Positions 1 through 9,621 of a stretch of 64,000 bases of DNA are shown here, one piece after another (positions within the stretch are counted from its first letter, which is position 1; every line of letters begins with the position of its first letter). The translations under genes and the position numbers were made by a program. The notes below the pieces were generated by a model. It saw only the letters and a program-made list of their open reading frames with translations, searched no databases and was not told the DNA's origin. This DNA comes from Psychroflexus maritimus (GTDB lineage: Bacteria > Bacteroidota > Bacteroidia > Flavobacteriales > Flavobacteriaceae), in contig NZ_JAANAS010000116.1 in the NCBI RefSeq assembly GCF_011089875.1, positions 32,792 through 96,791 of the forward strand. Reading direction: 5' to 3'.

Positions 1-348
1 CAAGAGGGTGCTCAACTTTCAAATTTAAAACCAACCTTTAGTGGTTATGGTTTTTTTGAAGCCCCTTTAGATGGGGAGAGAAATCAGATTAATTTCTGCT
101 TAGAAACAGGTTATTTACAATACGAATTTACTAAGCACGTAACGCTTGGGATAGTTAATCCAGATTTAACTTTTGCACAACAAGCTAACAAATACTTGAT
201 TGAATTAATGGCAAGTAATAAAGCTGTTGAAACTATTTTTGTTGAACCTCACTTGCAAGAACGACTAGAAATTGAATCGGATAAAATTATTTATCACGGT
301 TGTGGTACAGTTAGACATGATGACCATATTCACCTAGAGTCTCTTTAA
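1..348 (+). CDS. LAS-family murein peptidase, C-terminal fragment (5' end outside window)
   Basis: The frame is open from the first base and stops at 346-348, giving 115 residues of the C-terminal part of a protein that starts before the window. The last residues contain RHDDHIHLE, which matches the zinc-binding HxH motif (DDHIH) of penicillin-insensitive murein endopeptidases and related LAS enzymes; the preceding stretch around YHGCGTV also fits that family. Such enzymes cut peptide cross-links in peptidoglycan in the periplasm. The N-terminal zinc ligands and any signal peptide cannot be seen here. Its 3' end overlaps the convergent YjbR-type gene by 15 bp. The family call is from the terminal motif only. 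Confidence 0.6.
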   Translation, partial: QEGAQLSNLKPTFSGYGFFEAPLDGERNQINFCLETGYLQYEFTKHVTLGIVNPDLTFAQQANKYLIELMASNKAVETIFVEPHLQERLEIESDKIIYHGCGTVRHDDHIHLESL

Positions 349-705
349 TTCTTCTCTTACTTTTTTAGCTAATTGGCTAACTACCAGTTCATAACTATGA
401 TTAATCAAATGTTGAATATATTTTTCACTTAGTTGTGTAAACTGAATATGAACCGTATTCCAATGTTTTTTATTCATGTGGTAACCAGGAAGAACATCGT
501 CAGGATATTTTTCTCTTAACTCAACAGCTAAATCTGGATTGCATTTTAAGTTGACAGAATAGTCGCCCTTTTCCCATTTTTGTAATGATGTTAATGCAAA
601 GATTTTATTTTTTACTTTAAATACTAGGGTGTCTTCATTAAATGGAAACTCTTCAGTAACTCCATTTTTAGAAAGACAAAACTCTCTAAACTCCTCAATG
701 TTCAT
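334..705 (-). CDS. MmcQ/YjbR family protein
   Basis: This 123-residue protein has the small double-wing DNA-binding fold family pattern of MmcQ/YjbR proteins: an N-terminal EEFREFCLSKNGVTEEFPF segment, a central KNKIFAL strand, then NLKCNPDLAVELRE and a C-terminal GYHMNKKHWNTV segment. The length is typical. The molecular role of the family is not established. Its ATG overlaps the end of lpxK by 11 bp, so it is probably translated from the same transcript, downstream of lpxK. Its 3' end overlaps the convergent peptidase gene. Confidence 0.85.
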   Translation of the reverse strand: MNIEEFREFCLSKNGVTEEFPFNEDTLVFKVKNKIFALTSLQKWEKGDYSVNLKCNPDLAVELREKYPDDVLPGYHMNKKHWNTVHIQFTQLSEKYIQHLINHSYELVVSQLAKKVREELKRL

Positions 706-1708
706 AATGTCTTTGAATTGAATTTAAAATGAGGTTTTCAAATTTATCTTCATGCTTCAGTAATTTCATTTCTATAGGTAAATAGAATAATTGGTCTTCT
801 GAAAGAAAGTCTTTGAGCCTTACATAGTCTTTTTCAGTAGTTAAAATCAACTTTTCTTTTTTTAGTTTTTCAATTTCATTAGTGTTAAAATGATGATGGT
901 CTGGAAATTTTAAATGTTGATAAGTTTTTGCTGAAGCATCTAAATATTCAGTTAAGGGCTTGGGATTGGCAATTCCTGTAACAAGCGTAAAACGATTGAA
1001 TGCTGAAAAATCCAGCTTTTGAGAACCTGAAACTACATTTTCTGAATAATCAATTCCTGCAAAAAATAACTTTTGATACTTTTTTAATTGAAGCTGTTTC
1101 TTTATTTGGCGTTGTTTTTCAATAGATAAATTGAGCGGACACTTAGTAACAAGAATCACATCAGCACGATGAGCGCCCCAACTAGGCTCTCTTAAGTTTC
1201 CTGCAGGAAGCACAAAGTCGTTTGCGTAGAGATTGTTGTAAACCGTAAGTAATATGGAGAAATGCGGTTGTACCCTTCGGTGTTGAAAGGCATCATCCAA
1301 TAAAATACATTTCAAATCGTGTTGTTGTGTCAACTGCTTAATTCCGTGAGCTCTGTTTTCATCAACGGCTACTTTTATTTCTGGGAATTTTCTTTTGAAT
1401 TGGAAAGGTTCATCACCTACCTCTTCTACATTTGAATTCAACAAAACTTCCTTATAACCTTTAGATTTTCTTTTGTAACCTCGGCTTAAACTTGCTATTT
1501 TATAGTTTTTGTGAAGTTTTTTTATAAGGTATTCAATGGCGGGGCTCTTTCCAGTGCCACCCATACTTAGATTGCCTACACACAAAGTGTAAACTTCAGA
1601 TTGGTAAGACTTCTTCCAACCCCAATCATATAATTTGTTTCTCAAAGTTAAAATACAAGCATACAACCAACTAAAAGGAAGTAATACTAATCTAATTTGT
1701 TTAAGCAT
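695..1708 (-). CDS. lpxK: Tetraacyldisaccharide 4'-kinase LpxK
   Basis: LpxK phosphorylates the 4' position of the lipid A disaccharide precursor at the inner membrane using ATP. The 337-residue protein has an N-terminal hydrophobic anchor (LVLLPFSWLYACIL), the P-loop GGTGKSP near residues 51-57, the following LSRGYKRKSKGY segment, and LLDDAFQHRRV, all typical of LpxK. The open frame extends 13 codons upstream, but the ATG of MLKQIRL fits family members best. The C-terminal YjbR gene overlaps its stop codon. It implies that this organism makes lipid A. Confidence 0.95.
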   Translation of the reverse strand: MLKQIRLVLLPFSWLYACILTLRNKLYDWGWKKSYQSEVYTLCVGNLSMGGTGKSPAIEYLIKKLHKNYKIASLSRGYKRKSKGYKEVLLNSNVEEVGDEPFQFKRKFPEIKVAVDENRAHGIKQLTQQHDLKCILLDDAFQHRRVQPHFSILLTVYNNLYANDFVLPAGNLREPSWGAHRADVILVTKCPLNLSIEKQRQIKKQLQLKKYQKLFFAGIDYSENVVSGSQKLDFSAFNRFTLVTGIANPKPLTEYLDASAKTYQHLKFPDHHHFNTNEIEKLKKEKLILTTEKDYVRLKDFLSEDQLFYLPIEMKLLKHEDKFENLILNSIQRHYEH

Positions 1709-1820
1709 AAATGCGAAATTACAACTTTTGTTTTTTAGTAGCTTCATCTTGGCAGTTAGATTGTTTTAAATAATAAATCAAAGAGTAACATAAGTTACCA
1801 AGATTTTTGTGTTCAATGTT

Positions 1821-1828
1821 TACTTTTG
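1821..1828 (+). promoter_or_regulatory. Bacteroidota -7 promoter box TACTTTTG
   Basis: TACTTTTG matches the TAnnTTTG consensus. It ends 7 bases before the hydroxylase-family ATG, so the transcript would start at or next to the start codon. No clear -33 TTG at the usual distance was found. Confidence 0.5.
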
Positions 1829-1835
1829 CAAGGCT

Positions 1836-2717
1836 ATGGAAAAATACCTTGATATTTTTATCAACTCCTTTACCGGATATTTTAATTATTTGGTTGCTGA
1901 AATTGCTCAGCCTTCATGGAATAACTATTTTTATTGGTTAATCGGTATTTCTATTTTTGTCTGGGCTTTAGAAATATTCATCCCTTGGCGAAAATCGCAA
2001 AAACTAATTCGTAAGGGCTTATGGATGGACACCTTTTATCTGTTTTTTAATTTCTTTATTTTTTCATTAGTAGGCTACAATGCCATTTCAAATGTAGCAG
2101 TAGAGTTGTTTAATGATTTCTTAGCGGTATTTGGAATCACTAATTTGGCAGCCATTGAAGTACAAGATTTACCTACATGGACTCAATTACTTATTATGTT
2201 TGTTATAGCCGATTTTATTCAATGGTTAGTTCATGTGGCTTTACATAAAACACCCTGGTTATGGGAGTTTCATAAAGTGCATCATTCTGTTAAAGAAATG
2301 GGCTATGCGGCTCATTTTAGATTTCATTTTATGGAGACGGTTTTTTATAAAACCGCCCAGTATATTCCTCTAGCTATGATTGGATTTGGTATTCAGGAAT
2401 TTATACTAGTTCATCTTTTCAGTTTGTTTATTGGGCATTTAAATCATGCTAATTTAGGTTGGGGTTACGGAGTCTTTGGTTACATTTTTAACAGTCCTAA
2501 AATGCACATTTGGCATCACGCCAAAGCATTACCAAGTCATAAACCTTACGGGGTGAACTTTGGAATTAGCCTTAGTATATGGGACTATGTTTTCAATACG
2601 GCTTATATACCTGCTGAAGGAAAGAATATTGAATTAGGCTTTGACCACGATGAAGAATATCCACAAGACTTTTTTGGCCAACTGAAAGCCCCTTTTAAAA
2701 GGAAAAATCAAGCCTAG
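1836..2717 (+). CDS. Sterol desaturase / fatty acid hydroxylase family membrane protein
   Basis: This 293-residue integral membrane protein has several hydrophobic segments and the histidine clusters of the fatty acid hydroxylase superfamily: HVALH, HKVHH, HLNH and HIWHH. These bind a di-iron centre that hydroxylates or desaturates lipids. The substrate cannot be told from sequence. The frame is open upstream to 1809, but the ATG at 1836 is preferred because a TACTTTTG promoter box lies only 7 bases before it, which would give a very short or absent leader. It is a single-gene unit, divergent from lpxK. Confidence 0.85.
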   Translation: MEKYLDIFINSFTGYFNYLVAEIAQPSWNNYFYWLIGISIFVWALEIFIPWRKSQKLIRKGLWMDTFYLFFNFFIFSLVGYNAISNVAVELFNDFLAVFGITNLAAIEVQDLPTWTQLLIMFVIADFIQWLVHVALHKTPWLWEFHKVHHSVKEMGYAAHFRFHFMETVFYKTAQYIPLAMIGFGIQEFILVHLFSLFIGHLNHANLGWGYGVFGYIFNSPKMHIWHHAKALPSHKPYGVNFGISLSIWDYVFNTAYIPAEGKNIELGFDHDEEYPQDFFGQLKAPFKRKNQA

Positions 2718-2806
2718 AAATTAAAGACTCTTCTGGTTGAAAAGTAATTATTTACTTCACACCAATTATTTTTAAATCAAAAATATATTTTTGGTTGAAT
2801 GTTTAT

Positions 2807-2814
2807 TACTTTTG
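2807..2814 (+). promoter_or_regulatory. Bacteroidota -7 promoter box TACTTTTG
   Basis: TACTTTTG matches TAnnTTTG and lies about 100 bases before the lipoprotein gene at 2913, leaving a leader of roughly 90 nt. TTG triplets lie at 2791 and 2795, closer than the usual -33 spacing. Confidence 0.4.
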
Positions 2815-2912
2815 ATGATTAGTTAAAATAGGTATGAGTAGGTAGAACTTTTTACATTTAAGTAGAAAACCTGGAGTAGCATTTTACTAGATAAATCAAA
2901 TACAATAAACAA

Positions 2913-4094
2913 ATGAAGAAAATATTACTTTTAATTGGAATTATCTTACTGGCTTCCTGCAATTCTGCCAAACGCGCACAACGTGAACTTTCTACGGGCA
3001 ATTATGTGAAATCAATTACTATTGCCGTAAGTCAATTACAGCGGAATAAAACCAATAGGAGAGCACAACAACAAATGCTGATTTTAGAGGAAGGTTTTCA
3101 AAAATTAAAACAACGCGATAAAAAACGCATCAAATTTCTTCAACGAGAAAACGTGGCTAGCAATTCTGTTGAAATACATGATTTATATGTACGATTAAAT
3201 GAAATTCAAAACCAAATACGTCCTCTTTTACCATTGCAAAACGAATCTCAGTCTAGGCAAATGCAGTTTGAATTTTTAGACTTAGATCAAAAAATAATTG
3301 AAGCACGAGATCAAATGCTAACTTATTTATATGATGAAGCTAATTTACTGCTTAATTCAGGAGATAAATTTAGTGCTAGAGAAGCTTTTGAAGATCTTCA
3401 GCGCATTGAGCAGCTGCGCCCTAACTTTAAGGATACTCGACAAATGCTTAACGAGGCTAAACTTATGGGGACCGACTTTGTATTAGCTACCTTAATTAAT
3501 ACAACAGATTTTGTGATTCCAAACCGAGTGCAAAATATGTTACTCGACTTTAACACCTATGGTTTAGCAGATCAATGGACCGATTATCACACAGAAAGAC
3601 AACAAAATTTGGATTACGATTACGGCATTAGAATTCAATTTACAGATTTTGTTTTTTCGCCAGATAGATTACGTGAGCGTGAAATTAATTTAGAAGAAGA
3701 AGTTGTTGATGGCTGGGAATACAAAAAAGATTCTAGAGGCGCTTATGTGCGTGATGAAGATGGAAATCGAATAAAAGTAAATAATTATGTTACGGTAAGC
3801 GGTTTGTTACTGGAAAGTTTACAACAGAAATCGGTTGCAGTTCAAGCGCAAGTTATTTATAGAGATATTAAGGCTGGGCAAAATATAAATAGTTTTCCAC
3901 TAGCAACAGAATTTATATTTGAAAACCTTTCCGCTGTTTTTCAAGGAGATGCTAGAGTTTTGAGTGATGAAGATAAAGAGATTTTGAATAATCGCCCCGT
4001 GGCTTTTCCTTCTAATGAGCAGATGTTAATTGATGCCGGCGAAGATATAAAACAAAAGTTGAAGCAAATTTTGGTAAGAAATAAATTTAGCTAA
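2913..4094 (+). CDS. Uncharacterised lipoprotein with TPR-like helical N-terminus
   Basis: The 393-residue product starts with a short basic region, a hydrophobic stretch and the lipobox LLASC near residue 16, so it should be lipidated. The N-terminal half is rich in charged helices (residues 20-180) with spacing like degenerate TPR units, including RELSTGNYVKSITIAVSQL. The C-terminal half (about 220-390) is predicted mixed beta-rich, with a WEYKKDSRGAYVRDEDGN hairpin. I do not recognise a catalytic motif. It may be a scaffold or envelope-stress protein; this is a guess. It stands alone between a lipid-modifying gene and a small membrane protein on the other strand. Confidence 0.7.
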   Translation: MKKILLLIGIILLASCNSAKRAQRELSTGNYVKSITIAVSQLQRNKTNRRAQQQMLILEEGFQKLKQRDKKRIKFLQRENVASNSVEIHDLYVRLNEIQNQIRPLLPLQNESQSRQMQFEFLDLDQKIIEARDQMLTYLYDEANLLLNSGDKFSAREAFEDLQRIEQLRPNFKDTRQMLNEAKLMGTDFVLATLINTTDFVIPNRVQNMLLDFNTYGLADQWTDYHTERQQNLDYDYGIRIQFTDFVFSPDRLREREINLEEEVVDGWEYKKDSRGAYVRDEDGNRIKVNNYVTVSGLLLESLQQKSVAVQAQVIYRDIKAGQNINSFPLATEFIFENLSAVFQGDARVLSDEDKEILNNRPVAFPSNEQMLIDAGEDIKQKLKQILVRNKFS

Positions 4095-4169
4095 AACAAG
4101 CTTTGTTTGACCTCTATATTTAGTAAGTGTTTTTGAAGATGAAATTCATTAGCTCGAAAAAACAAAATA

Positions 4170-4218
4170 AAAACCCTCACTCGTAAAGTTGTAAAAACTT
4201 GTATAAAGTGAGGGTAAA
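4170..4218 (-). terminator. Rho-independent terminator of the small membrane protein gene
   Basis: CCCTCACT (4174-4181) pairs with AGTGAGGG (4207-4214), with a second inner AAGTT/AACTT stem. Read on the minus strand it is followed by a TTTTTATTTTG tract. It sits just after the stop of the 49-residue gene. Confidence 0.75.
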
Positions 4219-4227
4219 ATAAAAAAA

Positions 4228-4377
4228 CTAATTGCTATGGTCTTGTTTTTTTTCTTTTTTGCTGTTGGCCATGGCATAAACCGCACCAATTAAGCCTACA
4301 ATTACTAATCCAAAAACTACTGTCATAATGATGGCACCATTAGTCCAGTTAACAAGTAAGCTATTTATAAACAACAT
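4228..4377 (-). CDS. Small single-pass membrane protein (49 aa)
   Basis: An ATG at 4375-4377 opens a 49-codon frame ending in TAG at 4228-4230. The product has a short N-terminal stretch, one clear transmembrane segment (about residues 17-37, ending GLIGAVYAMAN) and a lysine-rich tail (SKKEKKQDHSN), giving a probable N-out/C-in orientation. A good terminator follows directly, which supports a real transcription unit. The family is not recognised; the shape resembles small respiratory or stress membrane proteins, but no partner is adjacent. Confidence 0.6.
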   Translation of the reverse strand: MLFINSLLVNWTNGAIIMTVVFGLVIVGLIGAVYAMANSKKEKKQDHSN

Positions 4378-4579
4378 AATCAGTTTTATTTAGGTTGATA
4401 AAGCAAAATTAGCTGAGGTAGTTCTTTTAAAAAATGACGATAGTCATAAATCTAATAACCAATGATAAATGGTATTAGTTAGACAATTATCATTCAGTTA
4501 GAACTGATGAGCAAATTTTAAAGGTTTTACCATCTGAAACATAAAAGAAGCTAAATTTATTAGTTGTTGACGACAAAAT

Positions 4580-5218
4580 TTAAATTAAGCTATCAACTAG
4601 AAGAAAGTGAAAAAAGGCAGCTATAAGCACAAAAAAATGCCAGATTACATGATTGAATTTTAGTTTGTGCCAGACGTAAAAAACAATGCCAAAAGTATAG
4701 AAAAAACCACCTAAGCCTAAAAATATAAGCTGAACATTAGTTAGTTGTTCTATTAAATTTTGAAAATCAAAAACAATAAGCCACCCCATAATTAGGTAAA
4801 GAATTAATGAAATCTTCTCAAATTTTCCAGTAAAGAAGAGTTTTAGCAGAGTGCCTAGTAAGGCAATGCCCCAAACACTCCAAAAAATTAACATCCCATT
4901 GCTGTTTAATAACTTGAATACAACTACAGGACTATAAGTACCAGCAATGAGCAAGTAGATACTAATGTGGTCAAAAATTCGAAAAAGTTTTTTTGTTTTC
5001 GGGTCTTTTTCCCAGTGGTAAATGGTAGATGCAGCAAATAAAATCACTAAACTAAGGCAGTAAACCCCAATACTAATTACTTCAAAAAGCGATTGGTTTT
5101 CTAGTTTAAACATCAAAATCAAGGTACCTACTAGGGCTAAAATGGCACCTACAGCATGACTTAAAGTATTGTAAACCTCTTCTTTTGGACTTTGTAAACT
5201 ATATTCTTGTTGTTTCAT
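4580..5218 (-). CDS. Hemolysin III / PAQR family membrane protein (TrhA-like)
   Basis: The 212-residue, seven-helix protein carries the PAQR family signatures: EVYNTLSHAVGA at the N-terminus, STIYHWE after helix 2, FDHISIYLLIAGTYSP, and the C-terminal HVIWHFFVLIAAFFHF with the metal-binding histidines. Bacterial members are inner-membrane proteins linked to membrane energetics and fluidity; haemolytic activity is only the historic name. The gene follows the DYESRAD-repeat gene with zero intergenic bases, so the two are very probably co-transcribed. Confidence 0.9.
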   Translation of the reverse strand: MKQQEYSLQSPKEEVYNTLSHAVGAILALVGTLILMFKLENQSLFEVISIGVYCLSLVILFAASTIYHWEKDPKTKKLFRIFDHISIYLLIAGTYSPVVVFKLLNSNGMLIFWSVWGIALLGTLLKLFFTGKFEKISLILYLIMGWLIVFDFQNLIEQLTNVQLIFLGLGGFFYTFGIVFYVWHKLKFNHVIWHFFVLIAAFFHFLLVDSLI

Positions 5219-5551
5219 TTAATAGAGCAAATGTTTTTTCTCTTTATTTTTCCAACCAGCACGCGACTGATATTCTACAAAGTAAACTTTTAAATCTGCT
5301 CTAGACTCATAATCAACAAAAAATATTTTTTTATCAGCTCTAGATTCGTAATCTACAAAAAACCACCTTCCTTCGTTACCGGTAGCTCTGCTTTCATAAT
5401 CTTCTTTATACACTAATAAATCGGCCCTAGATTCGTAATCGACAACAAACACCTTAACATCAGCTCTGGATTCGTAATCAACACTAAAAATTTTCTGGCT
5501 AAATACAGTTGAAGAAAACAACAATAACGATATGATTAATGCTCTGTTCAT
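5219..5551 (-). CDS. Secreted DYESRAD-repeat protein (DUF6150-like)
   Basis: The 110-residue product has an N-terminal signal peptide (to about residue 18, ...VFSQ) followed by six copies of a 12-17 residue unit built around DYESRAD or EYQSRAG, each flanked by short beta strands such as LKVYFV. The third copy carries an insertion (TGNEGRWF). This matches the pattern of the Bacteroidota DUF6150 family, whose function is unknown; the DUF number is from memory. The repeats suggest a small solenoid or sheet in the periplasm or at the surface. Its stop codon directly abuts the ATG of the PAQR gene. Confidence 0.8.
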   Translation of the reverse strand: MNRALIISLLLFSSTVFSQKIFSVDYESRADVKVFVVDYESRADLLVYKEDYESRATGNEGRWFFVDYESRADKKIFFVDYESRADLKVYFVEYQSRAGWKNKEKKHLLY

Positions 5552-5656
5552 AATTTTAATTATGTAAATTTATTCATACAAATAAATCAATTGTTGTGCC
5601 AATTTTTTAAATTCTTTACCTCTCTGACTGCATTGTTCAGGCGGGTGCGTTATTCG

Positions 5657-7108
5657 TTAACAATCACTCATGTTTACTTGAACAGCTAAACCACCTTCAG
5701 AAGTTTCTTTATAACGAGAGCTCATGTCTTGAGCAGTTTCCCACATGGTTTTAATTACTTTGTCTAAGGGAACTTTAGCTTGACTTGCATCACTTTCAAT
5801 AGCAATTTCTGCGGCATTAATTGCTTTTATTGCACCCATGGCATTTCTTTCAATACAAGGAATTTGAACTAAACCAGCAATCGGATCGCAGGTTAATCCT
5901 AAGTGATGTTCCATAGCAATTTCACTGGCCATTAAAACTTGTTCAGGTGTGCCCCCCATTAATTCGCATAAAGCCCCTGAAGCCATTGCTGAAGAAACGC
6001 CTATTTCAGCTTGACAACCACCCATGGCCGCTGAAATGGTGGCTCCCTTTTTAAATAGAGAACCAATTTCGCCAGCTACTAACATAAATTGAATTAAATC
6101 TTTAGTGGTGGCTTGGTGGTTTTCAATAGTCATATAATACATCATCACTGCTGGTAGTGTTCCAGAGCTTCCGTTGGTAGGAGAAGTTACTACACGACCT
6201 AAGGCGGCATTTGTTTCGTTTACGGCAATAGCAAAACAGCTAACCCACTGTAATATTTGTCTAAATTTAACTTCCGTAGTTCGGATGGTAGCCAACCACT
6301 CTTCTGGGGTAGTGTAGGTTTCAAATTGATCGGCTAATAATTTTTTGTTGCTTGAAGCAGCTCTTCGTTTCACATTTAAACCACCTGGAAGTATTCCTTC
6401 GGTATGACAGGCTTCGTACATAGATTCAAGCATAACTTTCCAAATTGCTTCCAATCCACTTTCAATAGTTTCTAGATTTCTCAATGATTTTTCGTTTTCT
6501 AAAACCAATTCAGAAATACTCATATTTTGTTCTTTGCAGTGCTTAAGCAGCTCAACCCCAGACTGTATGGGGTAAGGAAAGGATTTTAATTCTTTCAAAT
6601 TTTGTTTTGCGTTTTCACGCTCCTCTTTAACTACAAAGCCACCCCCAATTGAATAAAAATAAGATTCAATTTTTTTCCCATTTTTAAGTGTGGCGGTATA
6701 TTTCATTCCATTAGGATGGAAGTCTAAAAAGTCTTTATGAAAAACGATATCGTTTTCGTAATCAAAATCAATATAAGTTTCCTTGTTCAAATGAAGCTGA
6801 GAAGTAGCTTTGATATAGTCAATCTCATCATTGATGATGGCTGTGTCCATAGTTACAGGATCATGACCACATAAACCTAAAACGGAAGCAATATCGGTAG
6901 CGTGACCAATACCTGTTAAGGATAGAGAACCGTATAAATGAATTTGTATTGACTTGATTGCTTGAATTAGCTGGTCTTCTTCAAGTTCTTCAATCCATCG
7001 TTGCGAAGCTCGCCAAGGCCCTAGCGTGTGAGAACTAGAAGGGCCAACGCCAATTTTAAGCATATCAAAAACACTTATGCATTCAATTTTCTTTTCCGTA
7101 ATACTCAT
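5657..7108 (-). CDS. sdaA: L-serine ammonia-lyase, single-chain iron-sulfur type
   Basis: This enzyme converts L-serine to pyruvate and ammonia in the cytoplasm. At 483 residues it is a full single-chain form with the beta domain first ([21 protein letters not shown], residues 11-31) and the alpha domain after about residue 190. Alpha-domain hallmarks are [32 protein letters not shown], and the cysteines in [19 protein letters not shown] that hold the 4Fe-4S cluster. It appears monocistronic, with about 365 bp before divergent dnaK. Confidence 0.95.
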   Translation of the reverse strand: MSITEKKIECISVFDMLKIGVGPSSSHTLGPWRASQRWIEELEEDQLIQAIKSIQIHLYGSLSLTGIGHATDIASVLGLCGHDPVTMDTAIINDEIDYIKATSQLHLNKETYIDFDYENDIVFHKDFLDFHPNGMKYTATLKNGKKIESYFYSIGGGFVVKEERENAKQNLKELKSFPYPIQSGVELLKHCKEQNMSISELVLENEKSLRNLETIESGLEAIWKVMLESMYEACHTEGILPGGLNVKRRAASSNKKLLADQFETYTTPEEWLATIRTTEVKFRQILQWVSCFAIAVNETNAALGRVVTSPTNGSSGTLPAVMMYYMTIENHQATTKDLIQFMLVAGEIGSLFKKGATISAAMGGCQAEIGVSSAMASGALCELMGGTPEQVLMASEIAMEHHLGLTCDPIAGLVQIPCIERNAMGAIKAINAAEIAIESDASQAKVPLDKVIKTMWETAQDMSSRYKETSEGGLAVQVNMSDC

Positions 7109-7474
7109 AGTTAATTCAATGTTTTAGTAAATCTATTTATCTGGCAGTAAACATCTAATTCAACCAGATTAAACAATTGCAAATATTACAGAAAAAAACG
7201 ATGTTACAAATTAAAAATCGATAAAAAAATGGAGCTATAATTATTTATTTGAAAACTAAAAATTCGTCCAACTTCAAAAAATGTTTAGCGAAGATTTTAG
7301 TAGAAGGCTTCAAAACTTTAATGACTTTAATTCATGAGTACATGCTTAGCTTAAGGCTTTTGTTGAAGCATTTTAAAAACAAACTGACATCCTGTCATTA
7401 CCAAATGAATGGCATAATGATTGACAATTAGTAAGTGAATTTGAATAGAAATATAACTTAAGAAAATAAAAATT
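7109..7474. other. Intergenic region between sdaA and dnaK
   Basis: These 366 bases separate divergently transcribed sdaA and dnaK. A 60-codon frame at 7249-7431 begins with TTG, has no family resemblance and is not called. The region is AT-rich; the only strong signal is the TGACA/TGTCA palindrome at 7385-7397. Confidence 0.5.
7385..7397. promoter_or_regulatory. Perfect inverted repeat TGACA-TCC-TGTCA upstream of dnaK
   Basis: TGACA (7385-7389) and TGTCA (7393-7397) form a perfect 13-bp palindrome 78 bp before the dnaK ATG, with a further TTGACA at 7421. Its position suggests an operator or part of a heat-shock promoter. The role is inference; no known repressor box is matched exactly. Confidence 0.4.
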
Positions 7475-9385
7475 ATGAGTAAGATTATAGGAATTGACTT
7501 AGGGACAACCAACTCATGTGTTTCTGTAATGGAAGGTAATGAGCCAACCGTAATCCCTAATTCAGAAGGAAAAAGAACAACTCCATCAGTAATTGCATTT
7601 GTTGAAGGAGGAGAAATTAAAGTGGGTGATCCAGCGAAGCGTCAAGCGGTTACAAACCCAGAAAAAACGGTTGCTTCTATCAAGCGTTTTATGGGAAATA
7701 AATATTCTGAATCTTCAAGAGAAATTGATCGTTCAGCTTATAAAATTGAAAAAGGTGATAATGATACGGCAAGAGTAAAAATTGACGATCGTTTATATAC
7801 ACCACAAGAACTTTCTGCTATGATTCTTCAAAAGATGAAGAAAACTGCTGAAGATTATTTAGGCCAAGATGTTTCTGAAGCGGTAATTACTGTACCTGCT
7901 TACTTTAATGATTCTCAACGTCAAGCTACTAAAGAAGCGGGCGAAATTGCAGGTTTAAAAGTGAGACGTATTATCAACGAACCTACAGCCGCATCGTTGG
8001 CTTACGGACTTGATAAAAAAGATAAAGATCAAAAAATTGTTGTCTTTGACTTTGGTGGAGGAACGCATGATGTATCTATTTTAGAATTAGGTGATGGCGT
8101 ATTTGAAGTACTAGCTACCGATGGTGATACTCATTTAGGAGGTGACGATGTAGATGAAACAATCATTGATTGGTTAGCTGAAGAGTTTATTAAAGATGAA
8201 GATATTGACTTAAGAAAAGATGCTATGGCGCTTCAACGTTTAAAAGAAGCCGCTGAAAAAGCTAAGATAGAATTGTCTTCTTCAAGCTCAACAGAAATTA
8301 ACTTACCTTACGTTACCGCTACTTCTTCAGGACCAAAGCACTTGGTAAGATCGCTTTCAAGATCTAAATTTGAACAATTAATTGCCGATTTAGTGAGAAG
8401 AACTATCGTTCCTTGTGAAAAAGCCTTAAAAGCAGCTGATTTATCCAAGAGTGATATTGACGAAGTAATTTTAGTAGGTGGATCAACTAGAATTCCAGCT
8501 GTGCAAAAAGCAGTAGAGGATTTCTTCGGGAAGTCGCCTTCAAAAGGAGTTAACCCAGATGAAGTAGTAGCTATTGGTGCAGCAATTCAAGGAGGTGTCT
8601 TAACAGGTGATGTTAAAGATGTACTTTTATTAGATGTTACCCCACTTTCTTTAGGTATTGAAACTATGGGAGGAGTAATGACAAAGCTCATTGAGTCTAA
8701 TACAACTATTCCAACTAAGAAATCGCAAGTTTTTTCTACGGCACAAGACAATCAGCCAAGTGTGGAAATCCACGTATTGCAAGGTGAGCGTTCTATGGCA
8801 ACCGATAACAAAACAATTGGTCGTTTTCATTTAGATGGCATTCCACCAGCAAAAAGAGGAGTTCCTCAAATTGAAGTAACTTTTGATATTGATGCTAACG
8901 GAATTATTAAAGTTAGCGCTACAGATAAAGCTACTAATAAAACTCAGGATATTCGTATAGAAGCATCTTCTGGGCTGACTGAAGAGGAAATTGAAAAAAT
9001 GAAAAATGAAGCTAAAGCGAATGCTGAAGCAGATAAAAAAGCCAAAGAAAAAGTAGATAAGCTAAACGAAGCTGATGCTATGATTTTCCAAACTGAAAGT
9101 CAGTTGAAAGAATTTGGAGACAAACTTACTGAGGATAAGAAAAAGCCTATTGAGGATGCGCTTGAAGAATTGAAAAAAGCTCATGCTACTGGCGAAGTTG
9201 AGCAAGTAACACCAGCTTTAGAAAAATTAAACGAAGAGTGGAAAAAAGTTTCTGAAGAAATGTATAAAGCACAAGCAGAAGCTCAACAGGGCGGAGCTGC
9301 TCAAGGACAAGCAGGCGCTGATCAAAACCAAAATGAAGGTGGAGGAGATGATGTAGAAGACGTTGACTTTGAAGAAGTGAAGTAA
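7475..9385 (+). CDS. dnaK: Molecular chaperone DnaK (Hsp70)
   Basis: DnaK is the cytosolic ATP-dependent Hsp70 chaperone working with DnaJ and GrpE. The 636-residue protein has the N-terminal signature [11 protein letters not shown], the ATPase signatures [13 protein letters not shown] and [11 protein letters not shown], the linker [19 protein letters not shown] (about 385-403), the substrate-binding domain, and the acidic tail ending in [10 protein letters not shown]. The DnaK signature here reads GGGTHDVS where GGGTFDVS is more common. No dnaJ or grpE is adjacent, and a strong terminator follows, so it is a single-gene unit. Confidence 0.98.
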   Translation: MSKIIGIDLGTTNSCVSVMEGNEPTVIPNSEGKRTTPSVIAFVEGGEIKVGDPAKRQAVTNPEKTVASIKRFMGNKYSESSREIDRSAYKIEKGDNDTARVKIDDRLYTPQELSAMILQKMKKTAEDYLGQDVSEAVITVPAYFNDSQRQATKEAGEIAGLKVRRIINEPTAASLAYGLDKKDKDQKIVVFDFGGGTHDVSILELGDGVFEVLATDGDTHLGGDDVDETIIDWLAEEFIKDEDIDLRKDAMALQRLKEAAEKAKIELSSSSSTEINLPYVTATSSGPKHLVRSLSRSKFEQLIADLVRRTIVPCEKALKAADLSKSDIDEVILVGGSTRIPAVQKAVEDFFGKSPSKGVNPDEVVAIGAAIQGGVLTGDVKDVLLLDVTPLSLGIETMGGVMTKLIESNTTIPTKKSQVFSTAQDNQPSVEIHVLQGERSMATDNKTIGRFHLDGIPPAKRGVPQIEVTFDIDANGIIKVSATDKATNKTQDIRIEASSGLTEEEIEKMKNEAKANAEADKKAKEKVDKLNEADAMIFQTESQLKEFGDKLTEDKKKPIEDALEELKKAHATGEVEQVTPALEKLNEEWKKVSEEMYKAQAEAQQGGAAQGQAGADQNQNEGGGDDVEDVDFEEVK

Positions 9386-9430
9386 ATTATAGATACGTGC
9401 AAGTTTTGCACAAAATTAATTATAGCTTAA

Positions 9431-9463
9431 AAAGTCGCTTCCAAGTTGGAAGCGACTTTTTGT
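9431..9463 (+). terminator. Rho-independent terminator of dnaK
   Basis: AAAGTCGCTTCCAA (9431-9444) and TTGGAAGCGACTTT (9446-9459) form a near loop-less 14-bp inverted repeat followed by T residues, 46 bp after the dnaK stop. Confidence 0.85.
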
Positions 9464-9621
9464 TGTTTATCAGTATATTATCCCTAACTAAAAAAATTGA
9501 ATATGAACATTTTTTAGATTTTAGCATTTCTTTTGCTTAATCCTTAGAAAATATTTATGTGAGTCCTTTTTTCTACCCTTAATAGACATAAGTGATTAGA
9601 GATAAAATAGAATTTATTCTT

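Noticed and set aside
7249..7431. 60-codon frame upstream of dnaK
   Set aside because: It starts with TTG, has no ribosome site or promoter fitting it, its product resembles no family, and it covers the likely dnaK regulatory region.
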